Positions 21,445 to 29,465 of a DNA stretch of 55,015 nt are shown here, piece after piece. The stretch comes from an uncultured Bacteroides sp. GTDB taxonomy: Bacteria > Bacteroidota > Bacteroidia > Bacteroidales > Bacteroidaceae. The stretch's first letter is position 1; each line of letters starts with the position of its first letter. The notes below the pieces were generated by a model. The model was not told the origin of the DNA and searched no databases. It worked only from the letters and a program-made list of their open reading frames with translations. The stretch spans positions 1 through 55,015 of the forward strand of contig CALUOT010000010.1 of the NCBI GenBank assembly GCA_944322355.1, written 5' to 3'. Made by a program: the position numbers and the translations under genes.

Positions 21445-22041
21445 TCACTTCACCGATAAAAACAGCATGATAAGCCCGATCAGATACTTTCCCAACTCGT
21501 CGTGCAGACGAGCCAAGGCATTCTTGATGTGATACTTAACAGTGTTGACGGAAATGTTCAGCTCACGGGCAATTTCTTCGTATTTCTTTTCTTCAAAACG
21601 ACTTTTCAGGAAAACTTGGCGACACTCGTCCGGCAAACGACGGATGGCGGCATGGATTTCATGCTCTAACTCGCGCTCCAATAATTGACCCAAAGGATAA
21701 TCGTCCGACAGGATATAACGGTCTTTCAACGAAGCCTCTTCGCCCCAGGCAGAAAAGGACACTTCCCGCTGTTCGTGCGAAGAAGATAGGAAATCCAAAC
21801 AACGATTGCGAACGGCTTGAATCAGATAGCTGCGCAAGGAAGTCCGAATGTCCAACGTCTCGCGCACTTCCCATAGGTGAAAGATGACATCGCCTACCAA
21901 CGTTTCCGCCAGAAACGAGTCGCCTACAAACTCCTTGGCCACATGACACAACACTGCATAGTGATGCCGATAGAGGTATCGGTAAGCCTCCTCATTTCCT
22001 TGCTTCAATTGTGCGATGACCAATTGCTCCGTGTTTTCCAT
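21445..22041 (-). CDS. ECF sigma factor of utilisation locus 1
   Basis: 198 residues. Region 2 (about 20-85, YLYRHHYAVLCHVAKEF and AVRNRCLDFL) and region 4 (about 125-180, LPDECRQVFLKSRFEEKKYEEIARELNIS with NTVKYHIKNALARL) are clear. It ends in a short hydrophobic IGLIMLFL tail seen in many Bacteroidales ECF factors. An in-frame start 123 bases upstream exists, but a full promoter (TTG-18-TAAATTTG) lies between the two, so MENTEQLV at 22041 is chosen; it also gives the usual ECF length. Drives transcription of the susC operon when released by FecR. Confidence 0.93.
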   Translation of the reverse strand: MENTEQLVIAQLKQGNEEAYRYLYRHHYAVLCHVAKEFVGDSFLAETLVGDVIFHLWEVRETLDIRTSLRSYLIQAVRNRCLDFLSSSHEQREVSFSAWGEEASLKDRYILSDDYPLGQLLERELEHEIHAAIRRLPDECRQVFLKSRFEEKKYEEIARELNISVNTVKYHIKNALARLHDELGKYLIGLIMLFLSVK

Positions 22042-22064
22042 GCTATTCCATTTTATTTGTTGGG

Positions 22065-22093
22065 CAAATTTAGCAAAATCCCGAAAATAACAA
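22065..22093 (-). promoter_or_regulatory. Housekeeping promoter of the locus 1 sigma gene
   Basis: On minus, TTG (22093-22091), 18-base spacer, TAAATTTG (22072-22065). The box ends 24 bases before the chosen ATG. This is a complete -33/-7 match. Confidence 0.75.
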
Positions 22094-22313
22094 GACGCTT
22101 CCTGTTTATTTTCCATCGGTGAAACATCGGGTGAAAGGAAGGTGAAAGATGTATGTTTCACCACATATAGCTAATAATCAACTGATTAAATGCTGTGTGA
22201 AAGCGTGAAGGCAATTTAATGAAGAACTAAAAATGAAGAATGAAGAATTTCGCAGTAGTACTTACTTGGCTGGTGAAGTATATCTTTTAATGTGATAGGA
22301 AGTTTCTTTAAAG

Positions 22314-22328
22314 GGGACGTGCCGTCCC
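22314..22328. other. Short perfect hairpin in intergenic region
   Basis: GGGACG-TGC-CGTCCC between the sigma gene promoter and the lipoprotein terminator, flanked by AT-rich sequence. No T run follows on either strand. The rest of 22100-22345 shows nothing recognisable. Confidence 0.4.
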
Positions 22329-22344
22329 ATTTAATGTAATCCAT

Positions 22345-22402
22345 AAAAACATAGTATCTTTTTCCCCTTCACATACGTTGTTTCCGGTTAAAAGATACTA
22401 TG
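22345..22402 (-). terminator. Terminator overlapping the lipoprotein stop codon
   Basis: On minus, CATAGTATCTTTT and AAAAGATACTATG arms (13 bases, 27-base loop) followed by TTTTTA. The first arm includes the stop codon of the lipoprotein gene, so the last codons are part of the hairpin. Confidence 0.7.
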
Positions 22403-23153
22403 CTTTGAGTGATTGGATACCGTCCTTATCGAACGATGCGAGCAATTCGCGGTCTTTCCATGTCTGCAAACTACAATTTTCGGTATACATGCTCCATGTA
22501 CCTTCCGTTTCATCCACTTTATAAACACCATTGAAGAAAGCCGGGTCTTCGGGCATCAGTCCTTCCACCAAGGGGCGAATGCCATAGAGATTCAACAACT
22601 TCCCGGTATCCCACATATTATCCACCAGTTCTGCCTCACTCAGCTTCAAGGCAAATTCATTGTTACCCTTCATCTCGCTATTGGCATAATCAGTCATGAA
22701 AGCCCACTTGGCCGGCACCTTTTCCCACGTCTTGTTCAGCGTAGTAAAGGCAACTTGCTTCACGTCGCTCTCAGTCTCGGGTTCCACCGGAGCGGCACAA
22801 GCCACATAAGAGGTAGAAGCCTGCAACTCGTCGAACAAGTAGGTTTTACCTCCCTGTACCACTTCGTCCTCATGCGAAGCTGCCAAGGAAGTCATTTCCT
22901 CCATCAGATTGCCTTTCACGGCTTGATACTCGGCATCGGTAAACAGATGCACATAATACTTACCCTCTTCCGTCGACGGGATTACTTGCACGCCTGCCGA
23001 AGTGTTCTTCACAGCTCCCGCCTTCACCTCCAGTGTCAAGGGGACGGGAGGTTCTTCCATCCCGTTTTCGGCATCATCATCTTGACAGGCCGCCAGACAC
23101 AAGGCCAGCATCAAGCAAGAAGCTGGCCATAAAAAACGCTTTTTGTTTCTCAT
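22398..23153 (-). CDS. Lipoprotein of unknown function
   Basis: 251 residues. Signal with lipobox LCLAAC, then QDDDAENG, an acidic stretch favouring surface export. Residues about 40-150 resemble a fibronectin-III-type fold (PLTLEVKAGAVKNTSAGVQV, with a final QVAFTTLN strand). The rest is a compact alpha/beta region with several Trp. No family recognised. It is divergent from the pectin operon with 267 bases between, so it may share control, but nothing proves this. MRNKKRFL at 23153 is preferred; an ATG 12 bases upstream is in frame. Confidence 0.72.
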   Translation of the reverse strand: MRNKKRFLWPASCLMLALCLAACQDDDAENGMEEPPVPLTLEVKAGAVKNTSAGVQVIPSTEEGKYYVHLFTDAEYQAVKGNLMEEMTSLAASHEDEVVQGGKTYLFDELQASTSYVACAAPVEPETESDVKQVAFTTLNKTWEKVPAKWAFMTDYANSEMKGNNEFALKLSEAELVDNMWDTGKLLNLYGIRPLVEGLMPEDPAFFNGVYKVDETEGTWSMYTENCSLQTWKDRELLASFDKDGIQSLKA

Positions 23154-23328
23154 GTCGTTAGTCACTAATTACGTTGTTTGTAGTAAATAATTTAGATAAT
23201 TTATAGTTTACATGTATTATGTTTATGTTCGCTTAAAAAGGCATACGTTTTTTTAAAGCGCAAAAGTAGCTAAATACTGCATCGTCCTATACGCTTTTTT
23301 TAGCCAAAACAAACACTTAGAAGCCAAC

Positions 23329-23395
23329 TTTGAACTATAATCCATGTATTTGAACTGGAGTGCAGGTCTCTTTTGACACGAAAAGGCTAACTTTG
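23329..23395 (+). promoter_or_regulatory. Upstream control region of the GH28-GH43 operon
   Basis: Direct repeat TTTGAACT at 23329 and 23349, 20 bases apart, enclosing ACTATAATCCAT (23334-23345), then a TAACTTTG -7 box at 23388-23395. ACTATAATCCAT recurs upstream of the minus-strand GH28 operon. Two direct half-sites about two helical turns apart are what an AraC-type output domain, such as that of the hybrid regulator here, usually binds. Operator function is inferred. Confidence 0.55.
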
Positions 23396-23420
23396 CCTGC
23401 ATCAACAACAATCATGAACT

Positions 23421-26051
23421 ATGAATAAAAAATGTCTATTACACCTGACAGGATATATCGGAATCATCCTTTGCCTGTCCTGCTTGTGCAAACCCATAAA
23501 TGGCGTTGCACAAAACCGTATCGCTCTCCCACAAAAGCATGAAGTGGGACCTGCCTGTATGCCTGACACCCTTGCCCCCATCCAGGCTCCCTTCCCCATG
23601 CCTGCGATGCAACTTCCTTCGTTCCCTGACCGGAAAGTAACCGTATCCATGAACGCGAAAGGGCTTTCCACCCAACGCATCCAGGAAGCCATCGACCAAT
23701 TGGCAGAAGAAGGCGGAGGTACCGTCATGATCCCCGACGGCCGATGGAAAACAGGACGCATCACGCTGAAGAGCCACATCAACCTGCATCTGTCGGAAGG
23801 AGCGGAGTTGCATTTCAGCGGAGAGATTGAGGACTATCTGCCGGTGGTCTTTACCCGCGACGAAGGCATTGACATCTATTCGTTGGGTGCCTGCATCTAT
23901 GCTTGCGATGCGGAGAACATCGCCGTCACGGGCAAAGGACGTATCGTCGGACCCTCCACTGATTGTGAAATCTATCGCATCAATCACGAAAAGGCATTGA
24001 ACATCGAAGGCGTAGTGGCTCAGAAACCATTGGCCGAACGGGTGTATGACGGAGCCAACGGTGGAGCGGTCTTCCTGCCCAAGACCATCGCCCCCATCCG
24101 TTGCAAGAACCTGCTCATCGAAGGCGTGACCCTGGACCAAGGACTCTTCTGGAACATCGTGCCCCAGTATTGCGAGAACGTCATCATCCGGGGTGTGACT
24201 GTGACGAGCTTCGGACACGGGAGGACGGACGGCATCGACATCGACTCCAGTCGGGATGTACTGATAGAATACTGTTCGCTCGACTGTCAGGACGATTGCT
24301 ATACCATCAAGTCCGGAAGAGGCAACGACGGTGAACGGGTGGGACGGCTCTCGGAGAACATCGTCATCCGGCACAGTTTGGCCAAGCGCGGGGCCGGAGG
24401 TATCGTGTGTGGCACGGAGACGGCCGGAGGCATCCGTAATGTCTACCTGCACGACTGTGTGTTCGACGGGACCGACCGGGCTTTCCGCTTCAAGACACGC
24501 CGCACCCGGGGAGGCTTTGTGGAGAATGTCTACGTGGAGCGCGTCCGGGCCAACGTCATTCACCAAGCCCTGTGTGTGGAGATGTTGGGCTCTGCCAAGT
24601 GGATGGGCGAACTGGCCAAGCGCTATCCCGTCCGCGAAGTGACGCCTCTGACACCCTGGATACAGAACATCTCCGTCCACGATGTCGAGATAGGCGGATG
24701 CCGGACGCTGGTCGATGTATCGGCCTTGCCCGAAAAGCCCGTCAAGAACCTCTTCTTCGGCAATGTCACCGCCCGGTGTGAGCGTATCGGACGGGTGGAC
24801 GATGCCGTCAACTTCTCCATCAAGGACATTCATGTCGATTCGGCCGACTCCCTGCTCAGTATTGACAACTGCGACTATGCCTCCTTCTTCGGCTTCAGCA
24901 ATACGCGAAGCAAGCAACCCGTCCGCATCCAGAAGAAAGGGGGCGAGTGCCGCTACCTCAACATACAGAACTATCCCCTGCAACCGGTACACTACCAATC
25001 GATACGTCCCGGCGAAGTGTGGCTCGACACCGAAGGCAAACCCATCCAGGCACACGGCTTCCAGGTGACCTACCGCGACGGGAAGTATTATTGGTATGGC
25101 GAGGACAAGACGAACACCCTGTTCGGCACCAACCGCATGTTTGGCGGCGTGCGATGCTACTCGTCCGAGGACTTCTACAACTGGAAGGACGAAGGACTGA
25201 TTGTCGTGCCCGACACCGACCCGGCTTCCCCCCTGCACCACTGCCAGAAGCTGGAACGCCCGCACATCCTCTACTGCCCCACGACGGGACGCTACGTGTG
25301 CTGGCTCAAGTCGCAAGCCAACGACGGTCACTTCGTGATACTGGAAGCCCGCGACTTCCTCGGCCCCTATAAATATGTGCAGAGCCTGAAGCCCCACGGA
25401 TTTGCCGTAGGCGACTTCGACATGTACAGCGACCCGGAGACAGGAAAGGGTTACGTGTGGTTCGAACGCCCGCACTGGGAGCAAATCTGTGCCGAACTCT
25501 CTGCCGACTATCTGGACGTGAGCCAGACGTACTCCGAACACTTCGTCGGCCAGACACCGCCCCGCACCCGCGAAGCCGCCGCCCACTTCGTAATGGACGG
25601 ACGCCACTACCTCTACACCTCGGGCACCACCAGTTATACGCCCAACCCCTCGGAAGTGGCCGTGTTCGACGACTATCACGGGGAATATACCGTGCTGGGC
25701 GACCCGCACGTAGGCGACCCCTATGCCCATTCCTTCTGCTCGCAGATTACCAGCGTCATCAAGATACCCGGCAAAGACCTCTACGTGGCCCTGGCCGACC
25801 GTTGGCAGCCTCACACCAACCGCACGGACATCCCGCAGAAGGAGTGGAAGTCCTTCCTCGCCCGCTATGAGGACCACCACCCCTACCCGCGCGACTTCCA
25901 AGCGCCTCGCACGCCCGACCGCTTCTACACGCTGGTCAGCCCCAGTCAGGACGTCTACAAAGCCACCTACGTCTTCCTTCCCATCGTGGTGAAAGACGGC
26001 ATCCCGATGATTGAGTGGAAAGACGAATGGCGATTGGAGGACTATCCTTAA
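23421..26051 (+). CDS. GH28-like polygalacturonase fused to GH43-like propeller
   Basis: 876 residues, signal peptide about 1-30. Residues about 70-500 are a GH28 right-handed beta-helix: AIDQLAEEGGGTVMIPDG opening, RTDGIDIDSS (about 268), SLDCQDDCYTIKSG with the Asp pair (about 290), GIVCGTETAGG and FRFKTRRTRGG. The usual GHG histidine is not evident where expected. Residues about 520-876 look like a GH43-type five-bladed propeller (GEVWLDTEGKPIQAHGFQVT, YYWYGEDK, VGDFDMYSDPETGKGYVW). Both parts attack pectin side chains or backbone, so it probably removes galacturonic acid and a second sugar from rhamnogalacturonan-like glycans in the periplasm. First gene of the plus operon; GC-rich. Confidence 0.78.
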   Translation: MNKKCLLHLTGYIGIILCLSCLCKPINGVAQNRIALPQKHEVGPACMPDTLAPIQAPFPMPAMQLPSFPDRKVTVSMNAKGLSTQRIQEAIDQLAEEGGGTVMIPDGRWKTGRITLKSHINLHLSEGAELHFSGEIEDYLPVVFTRDEGIDIYSLGACIYACDAENIAVTGKGRIVGPSTDCEIYRINHEKALNIEGVVAQKPLAERVYDGANGGAVFLPKTIAPIRCKNLLIEGVTLDQGLFWNIVPQYCENVIIRGVTVTSFGHGRTDGIDIDSSRDVLIEYCSLDCQDDCYTIKSGRGNDGERVGRLSENIVIRHSLAKRGAGGIVCGTETAGGIRNVYLHDCVFDGTDRAFRFKTRRTRGGFVENVYVERVRANVIHQALCVEMLGSAKWMGELAKRYPVREVTPLTPWIQNISVHDVEIGGCRTLVDVSALPEKPVKNLFFGNVTARCERIGRVDDAVNFSIKDIHVDSADSLLSIDNCDYASFFGFSNTRSKQPVRIQKKGGECRYLNIQNYPLQPVHYQSIRPGEVWLDTEGKPIQAHGFQVTYRDGKYYWYGEDKTNTLFGTNRMFGGVRCYSSEDFYNWKDEGLIVVPDTDPASPLHHCQKLERPHILYCPTTGRYVCWLKSQANDGHFVILEARDFLGPYKYVQSLKPHGFAVGDFDMYSDPETGKGYVWFERPHWEQICAELSADYLDVSQTYSEHFVGQTPPRTREAAAHFVMDGRHYLYTSGTTSYTPNPSEVAVFDDYHGEYTVLGDPHVGDPYAHSFCSQITSVIKIPGKDLYVALADRWQPHTNRTDIPQKEWKSFLARYEDHHPYPRDFQAPRTPDRFYTLVSPSQDVYKATYVFLPIVVKDGIPMIEWKDEWRLEDYP

Positions 26052-26055
26052 AATA

Positions 26056-26290
26056 GTGGGGGTGCACACTTGCAGGCAAGTGGGGGTACGCACTCGTAGG
26101 CAAGTGGGGGTGCACACTCGCAGGCAAGTGGGGGTGCACACTCGCAGGCAAGTGGGGGTGCACACTCGTAGGCAAGTGGGGGTGCACCCTATTAGGCAAG
26201 GGTGGGTGCACCCTACTAGGCAAGGGTGGGTGCACCCTATTAGGCAAGGGTGGGTGCACCCTACTAAGCAAGGGTGGGTACACCCTTGAA
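26056..26290 (+). repeat. Intergenic array B: ten units, period 24
   Basis: Units start every 24 bases from 26056 to 26272. Units 1-5 carry GTGGGGGTGCACACTCGCAG-type words, units 7-9 GGGTGGGTGCACCCTACTAG-type; unit 6 is a hybrid and unit 10 degenerates into unique sequence. The core GTGCAC, extended to GGGTGCACCC in late units, is palindromic. It starts 5 bases after the GH28-GH43 stop and fills the gap before the GH106 gene. The period is eight codons, so frames stay open without being genes. Confidence 0.95.
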
Positions 26291-26324
26291 ATGAAGTAAT
26301 CAAACCATTTATACCATTATATAT

Positions 26325-29300
26325 ATGAATAACATGTATCGACTGAAACACTTGACTATCTTGCTCGCCCTGACGCTGTGCGCGTGCCGTCCGAGCACCC
26401 CAAACCTCAGTGAAGTGTATGCCGAGTTCCGCGCTGCACCCGACTCTACGCGCACCAAAGTGTGGTGGTTTCATGGCGAAACGCCAACCACCCACGAAGG
26501 CATCACCGCCGACCTCGAAGCCTTCAAGCAGGCCGGCGTGGGAGGTGTGGTGTATTATGACCAAGTGCATGGCGATGCCCAAGGAGCCTTCCCCATCTTC
26601 TCGCCCGAATGGTGGGATGCCCTGAAGTTCGCCGCCCGCGAAGCCAAGCGATTGGGACTGACCTTCGAAATCAACCTCAGCAACGGGTTTGTGGCGGGAG
26701 GACCTTGGATCACCCAAGCGATGAGCATGAAGCGCCTTTGCCAAAGCGAGGTCGTGCTGAAGGCCGGAGAAGCCTACGACGATACGTTGCCCCGCCCGGC
26801 GAAGGATGAGTTCTGGGACGTACGCACACTGGCCTTCCCCGTGCCCGACGAAGTGGAGTGGGAAGAGAAAGTATTGCTCGACAAGACTCGGAAGTTCGAC
26901 TCTCCCGCCCTGCTGACCTACGACTTCGGACAGCCTTTCACCGCACGCTCCCTGACGTATAGCGAATATTGCCTCTCGAAGCATCCCACAGGAGCCATGA
27001 ACATGCCGGGCGAACCCAGCGATAAGTTCTATGGAGACGGCTACCTCGAACTGCCCAGCATCGGCCAACTGGAGGCTTCGGACGATGGGCGGACGTGGCG
27101 CGTGGTGAGGGATATTCCAACGCTCTACAAGATACACTACAAGCAGAAGACACTCTCCTTCCCGGCGACGACGGCACGCTATTTCCGCCTGAACCTGCAC
27201 GACTGGAACCGGCCCGACGGGCAACGCAAGCGCACCCTCGAACTCCGCCGCGCCATCCTCTCCTCCCAGGCCAAGACCGATGAGTGGGAAAACCGGGCGG
27301 GACTGGTGAGCGAATACATCGGCGAGAATCCCACTCCGGCCTACAGTCGGGGAGAGGTCATCGACCCCGAGCGAATCATCGACCTCACGAATCAGCTCCA
27401 ATCCGATGGACGCCTCACCTGGACAGCACCGGCAGAAGGCAAGCAATGGGTCATTGTCCGCATCGCACAGACCTCGACAGGCGGACATACGAAACACGGA
27501 CGACCCGGACAAATGGGATTGGAGTGCGACAAGCTCTCGAAAGAAGCCGCCCGGATGCAATGGGACAACTTCGCCCAAGTGCTGTTGGACACGCTCGATG
27601 CCTACGGAGTGAAGCCTTCGGGCGTCATCATGGATAGCCACGAGATGGGAAGCCAGAACTGGACATTCGGCTATGAACAGGAGTTCCAAGACCTACAAGG
27701 CTATGACCTTACGCCCTACCTGCCTGCCCTGCTGGGATATGTCGTAGGGTCGAAGGAGGAATCGGACAAGATTCTTTTCCACCATCGGCAAACCATCGCC
27801 CATTTGGTGAATCACCGCTACTTTGCCACGCTGGACACCCTCGCCATGCAAGCCGGCGTGATGCTCACTGCACAGGCCACGGGCAACGGACAAAGCATGA
27901 CCTCGGACAACATCTCGGCCAAAGGTGTCGTCCGCCGTCCGCAAGGAGAATTCTGGGGCAAGCACATCCATGGATGTTACGACATCAAAGAAGCATCATC
28001 CGCCGCGCACGTCTACGGAAAGCAGATTGCTTCGGCCGAAGCTTTCACGGATGTGACTTACAGTCAGACATTGGCCTACTTCAAGAACCTGGCCGACTAT
28101 GCCTATGCCTACCAGCTCAATGAGTTTGCCGTATGTGCCAGTGCCTACCAGCCTTGGTTGGACAGGAAACCGGGCAACACAGCCACCTTCCGCCAATATT
28201 GCTTGAACCGCAACAACACGATGTGGCCGCTGAGCCGAGGCTTCTGGGACTACCAGTCGCGTTGTGCCTACCTGATGCGTCAGGGCGAACCCGTGGTGGA
28301 CCTCTGCATCTATCTGGGAAGCGAGGTGTCCAACAAAATCCTCTCCCATCGCTTGCCCGCCATCCCCGAAGGATACGATTGGGATGTATGCACCGACGAC
28401 GCCCTGCTGCGCCTCTTATCCGCCCAAGACGGAAAATTGACCACCCAAAGCGGCATGACCTATCGGGTGCTCATCATCGAACGACTAGCCCGACTGACGC
28501 CGGAAGCGGAGAAGAAAATCAATGTCCTCCGGACACAAGGCGTGCCCGTATATGATGCCCGCACGAAGGGAGACTATGAGCTTCCCAACTTTCTGAACTC
28601 CATCGGCCTGACGCCCGACGCCTCATTCACCAGCGCCAATCGGCCCGACAATCGGCTGCTCTTCGCCCATCGGCGTACGCAGGATGCCGACTTCTACTTC
28701 TTCAACAATCACAGCGACCGACCCTTTGCGCAAGACATCGTGCTCCGGGAAGCAAAAGGCAAACAGGCCGAATACTGGAGCCCCGACACCGGCGAGCGTT
28801 ATGCCTTGAACTCCTCCCCCACGACCGACGGACACTTAACCGTCCACCTGGCGCTCGATGCACACGAATCAGGCTTCCTCGTTCTTCACGCCTCCGACGC
28901 CCTGACCCGACCGGCCTTGACCAGCACTTGGGGCGAGGAAGAAACCCTCATCCCACTCGACGAGAATTGGCAAGTGGACTTCCTGCTTCCACGAGGCACA
29001 AAGCGTATCACCATGCCCCGACTCATCGACTGGACCCAGCTCGATGAAGAAGCCTTGAAGCATCACTCGGGAACAGCTGTCTATCACAAAACCTTCGGTG
29101 CTCCCCGCCCGGCTCACGACGCCCAACGAACCTATGTGCGGATAGAAGGACTCGAAGCTACCTCACGCGTATGGATCAACGGACAGGAAGCCGGATACGT
29201 ATGGTGTGCCCCATGGGAAGTGGACATCACTCCTTACCTCAACGAAGGCGAAAACACCCTGCGCATCGAAGTGGCCAACCAACTGACCAACCGCATGATA

Positions 29301-29420
29301 GGAGACCTCGCCCTGCCCGAAACGGAACGCATCACGTGGGGCACCAGTCCGTTGGTGAAGCCTGGCGATTCTCTGCTTCCGGCGGGAATCACCCGAAGTG
29401 TGAAGCTAGTAGTGCGATAA
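26325..29420 (+). CDS. GH106-type alpha-L-rhamnosidase, lipoprotein
   Basis: 1031 residues. Lipobox LTLCAC at about residue 22. KVWWFHGETPTTHEGITADLEAFKQAGVGGVVYYD is the GH106 signature region opening a (beta/alpha)8 barrel; EFWGKHIHG, and the C-terminal jelly roll (AVYHKTF, VRIEGLEATSRVWINGQEAG, GENTLRIEVANQLTNRMIGD) complete the pattern. GH106 enzymes release alpha-L-rhamnose from rhamnogalacturonan and related glycans. It follows the GH28-GH43 gene with array B between them, and the regulator gene follows after 45 bases. Start at 26325; a second ATG 9 bases in is equally possible. Confidence 0.85.
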   Translation: MNNMYRLKHLTILLALTLCACRPSTPNLSEVYAEFRAAPDSTRTKVWWFHGETPTTHEGITADLEAFKQAGVGGVVYYDQVHGDAQGAFPIFSPEWWDALKFAAREAKRLGLTFEINLSNGFVAGGPWITQAMSMKRLCQSEVVLKAGEAYDDTLPRPAKDEFWDVRTLAFPVPDEVEWEEKVLLDKTRKFDSPALLTYDFGQPFTARSLTYSEYCLSKHPTGAMNMPGEPSDKFYGDGYLELPSIGQLEASDDGRTWRVVRDIPTLYKIHYKQKTLSFPATTARYFRLNLHDWNRPDGQRKRTLELRRAILSSQAKTDEWENRAGLVSEYIGENPTPAYSRGEVIDPERIIDLTNQLQSDGRLTWTAPAEGKQWVIVRIAQTSTGGHTKHGRPGQMGLECDKLSKEAARMQWDNFAQVLLDTLDAYGVKPSGVIMDSHEMGSQNWTFGYEQEFQDLQGYDLTPYLPALLGYVVGSKEESDKILFHHRQTIAHLVNHRYFATLDTLAMQAGVMLTAQATGNGQSMTSDNISAKGVVRRPQGEFWGKHIHGCYDIKEASSAAHVYGKQIASAEAFTDVTYSQTLAYFKNLADYAYAYQLNEFAVCASAYQPWLDRKPGNTATFRQYCLNRNNTMWPLSRGFWDYQSRCAYLMRQGEPVVDLCIYLGSEVSNKILSHRLPAIPEGYDWDVCTDDALLRLLSAQDGKLTTQSGMTYRVLIIERLARLTPEAEKKINVLRTQGVPVYDARTKGDYELPNFLNSIGLTPDASFTSANRPDNRLLFAHRRTQDADFYFFNNHSDRPFAQDIVLREAKGKQAEYWSPDTGERYALNSSPTTDGHLTVHLALDAHESGFLVLHASDALTRPALTSTWGEEETLIPLDENWQVDFLLPRGTKRITMPRLIDWTQLDEEALKHHSGTAVYHKTFGAPRPAHDAQRTYVRIEGLEATSRVWINGQEAGYVWCAPWEVDITPYLNEGENTLRIEVANQLTNRMIGDLALPETERITWGTSPLVKPGDSLLPAGITRSVKLVVR

Positions 29421-29465
29421 TTCAAAAATAATCGCTTACTTTGCACGCAAAAAAGCAAGAATACC

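Noticed and set aside
22042-22164. N-terminal extension of the locus 1 sigma factor
   Set aside because: A complete promoter lies inside it and the shorter form has the normal ECF length.
26011-26289. Frame through array B encoding a repeated Arg-rich octapeptide
   Set aside because: Period 24 keeps any frame open; no ribosome site, and it overlaps the end of the upstream gene in another frame.
26056-26290. Arrays read as CRISPR
   Set aside because: Conserved words are 9-17 bases with 5-13 base remainders, far shorter than CRISPR repeats and spacers; no cas genes in the window.
23439-27689. 1416-codon open frame on minus across the GH28-GH43 gene, array B and part of GH106
   Set aside because: It lies antisense to two well-supported genes, has no start context or domain, and is open because of GC-rich codon third positions and the repeat period of eight codons.
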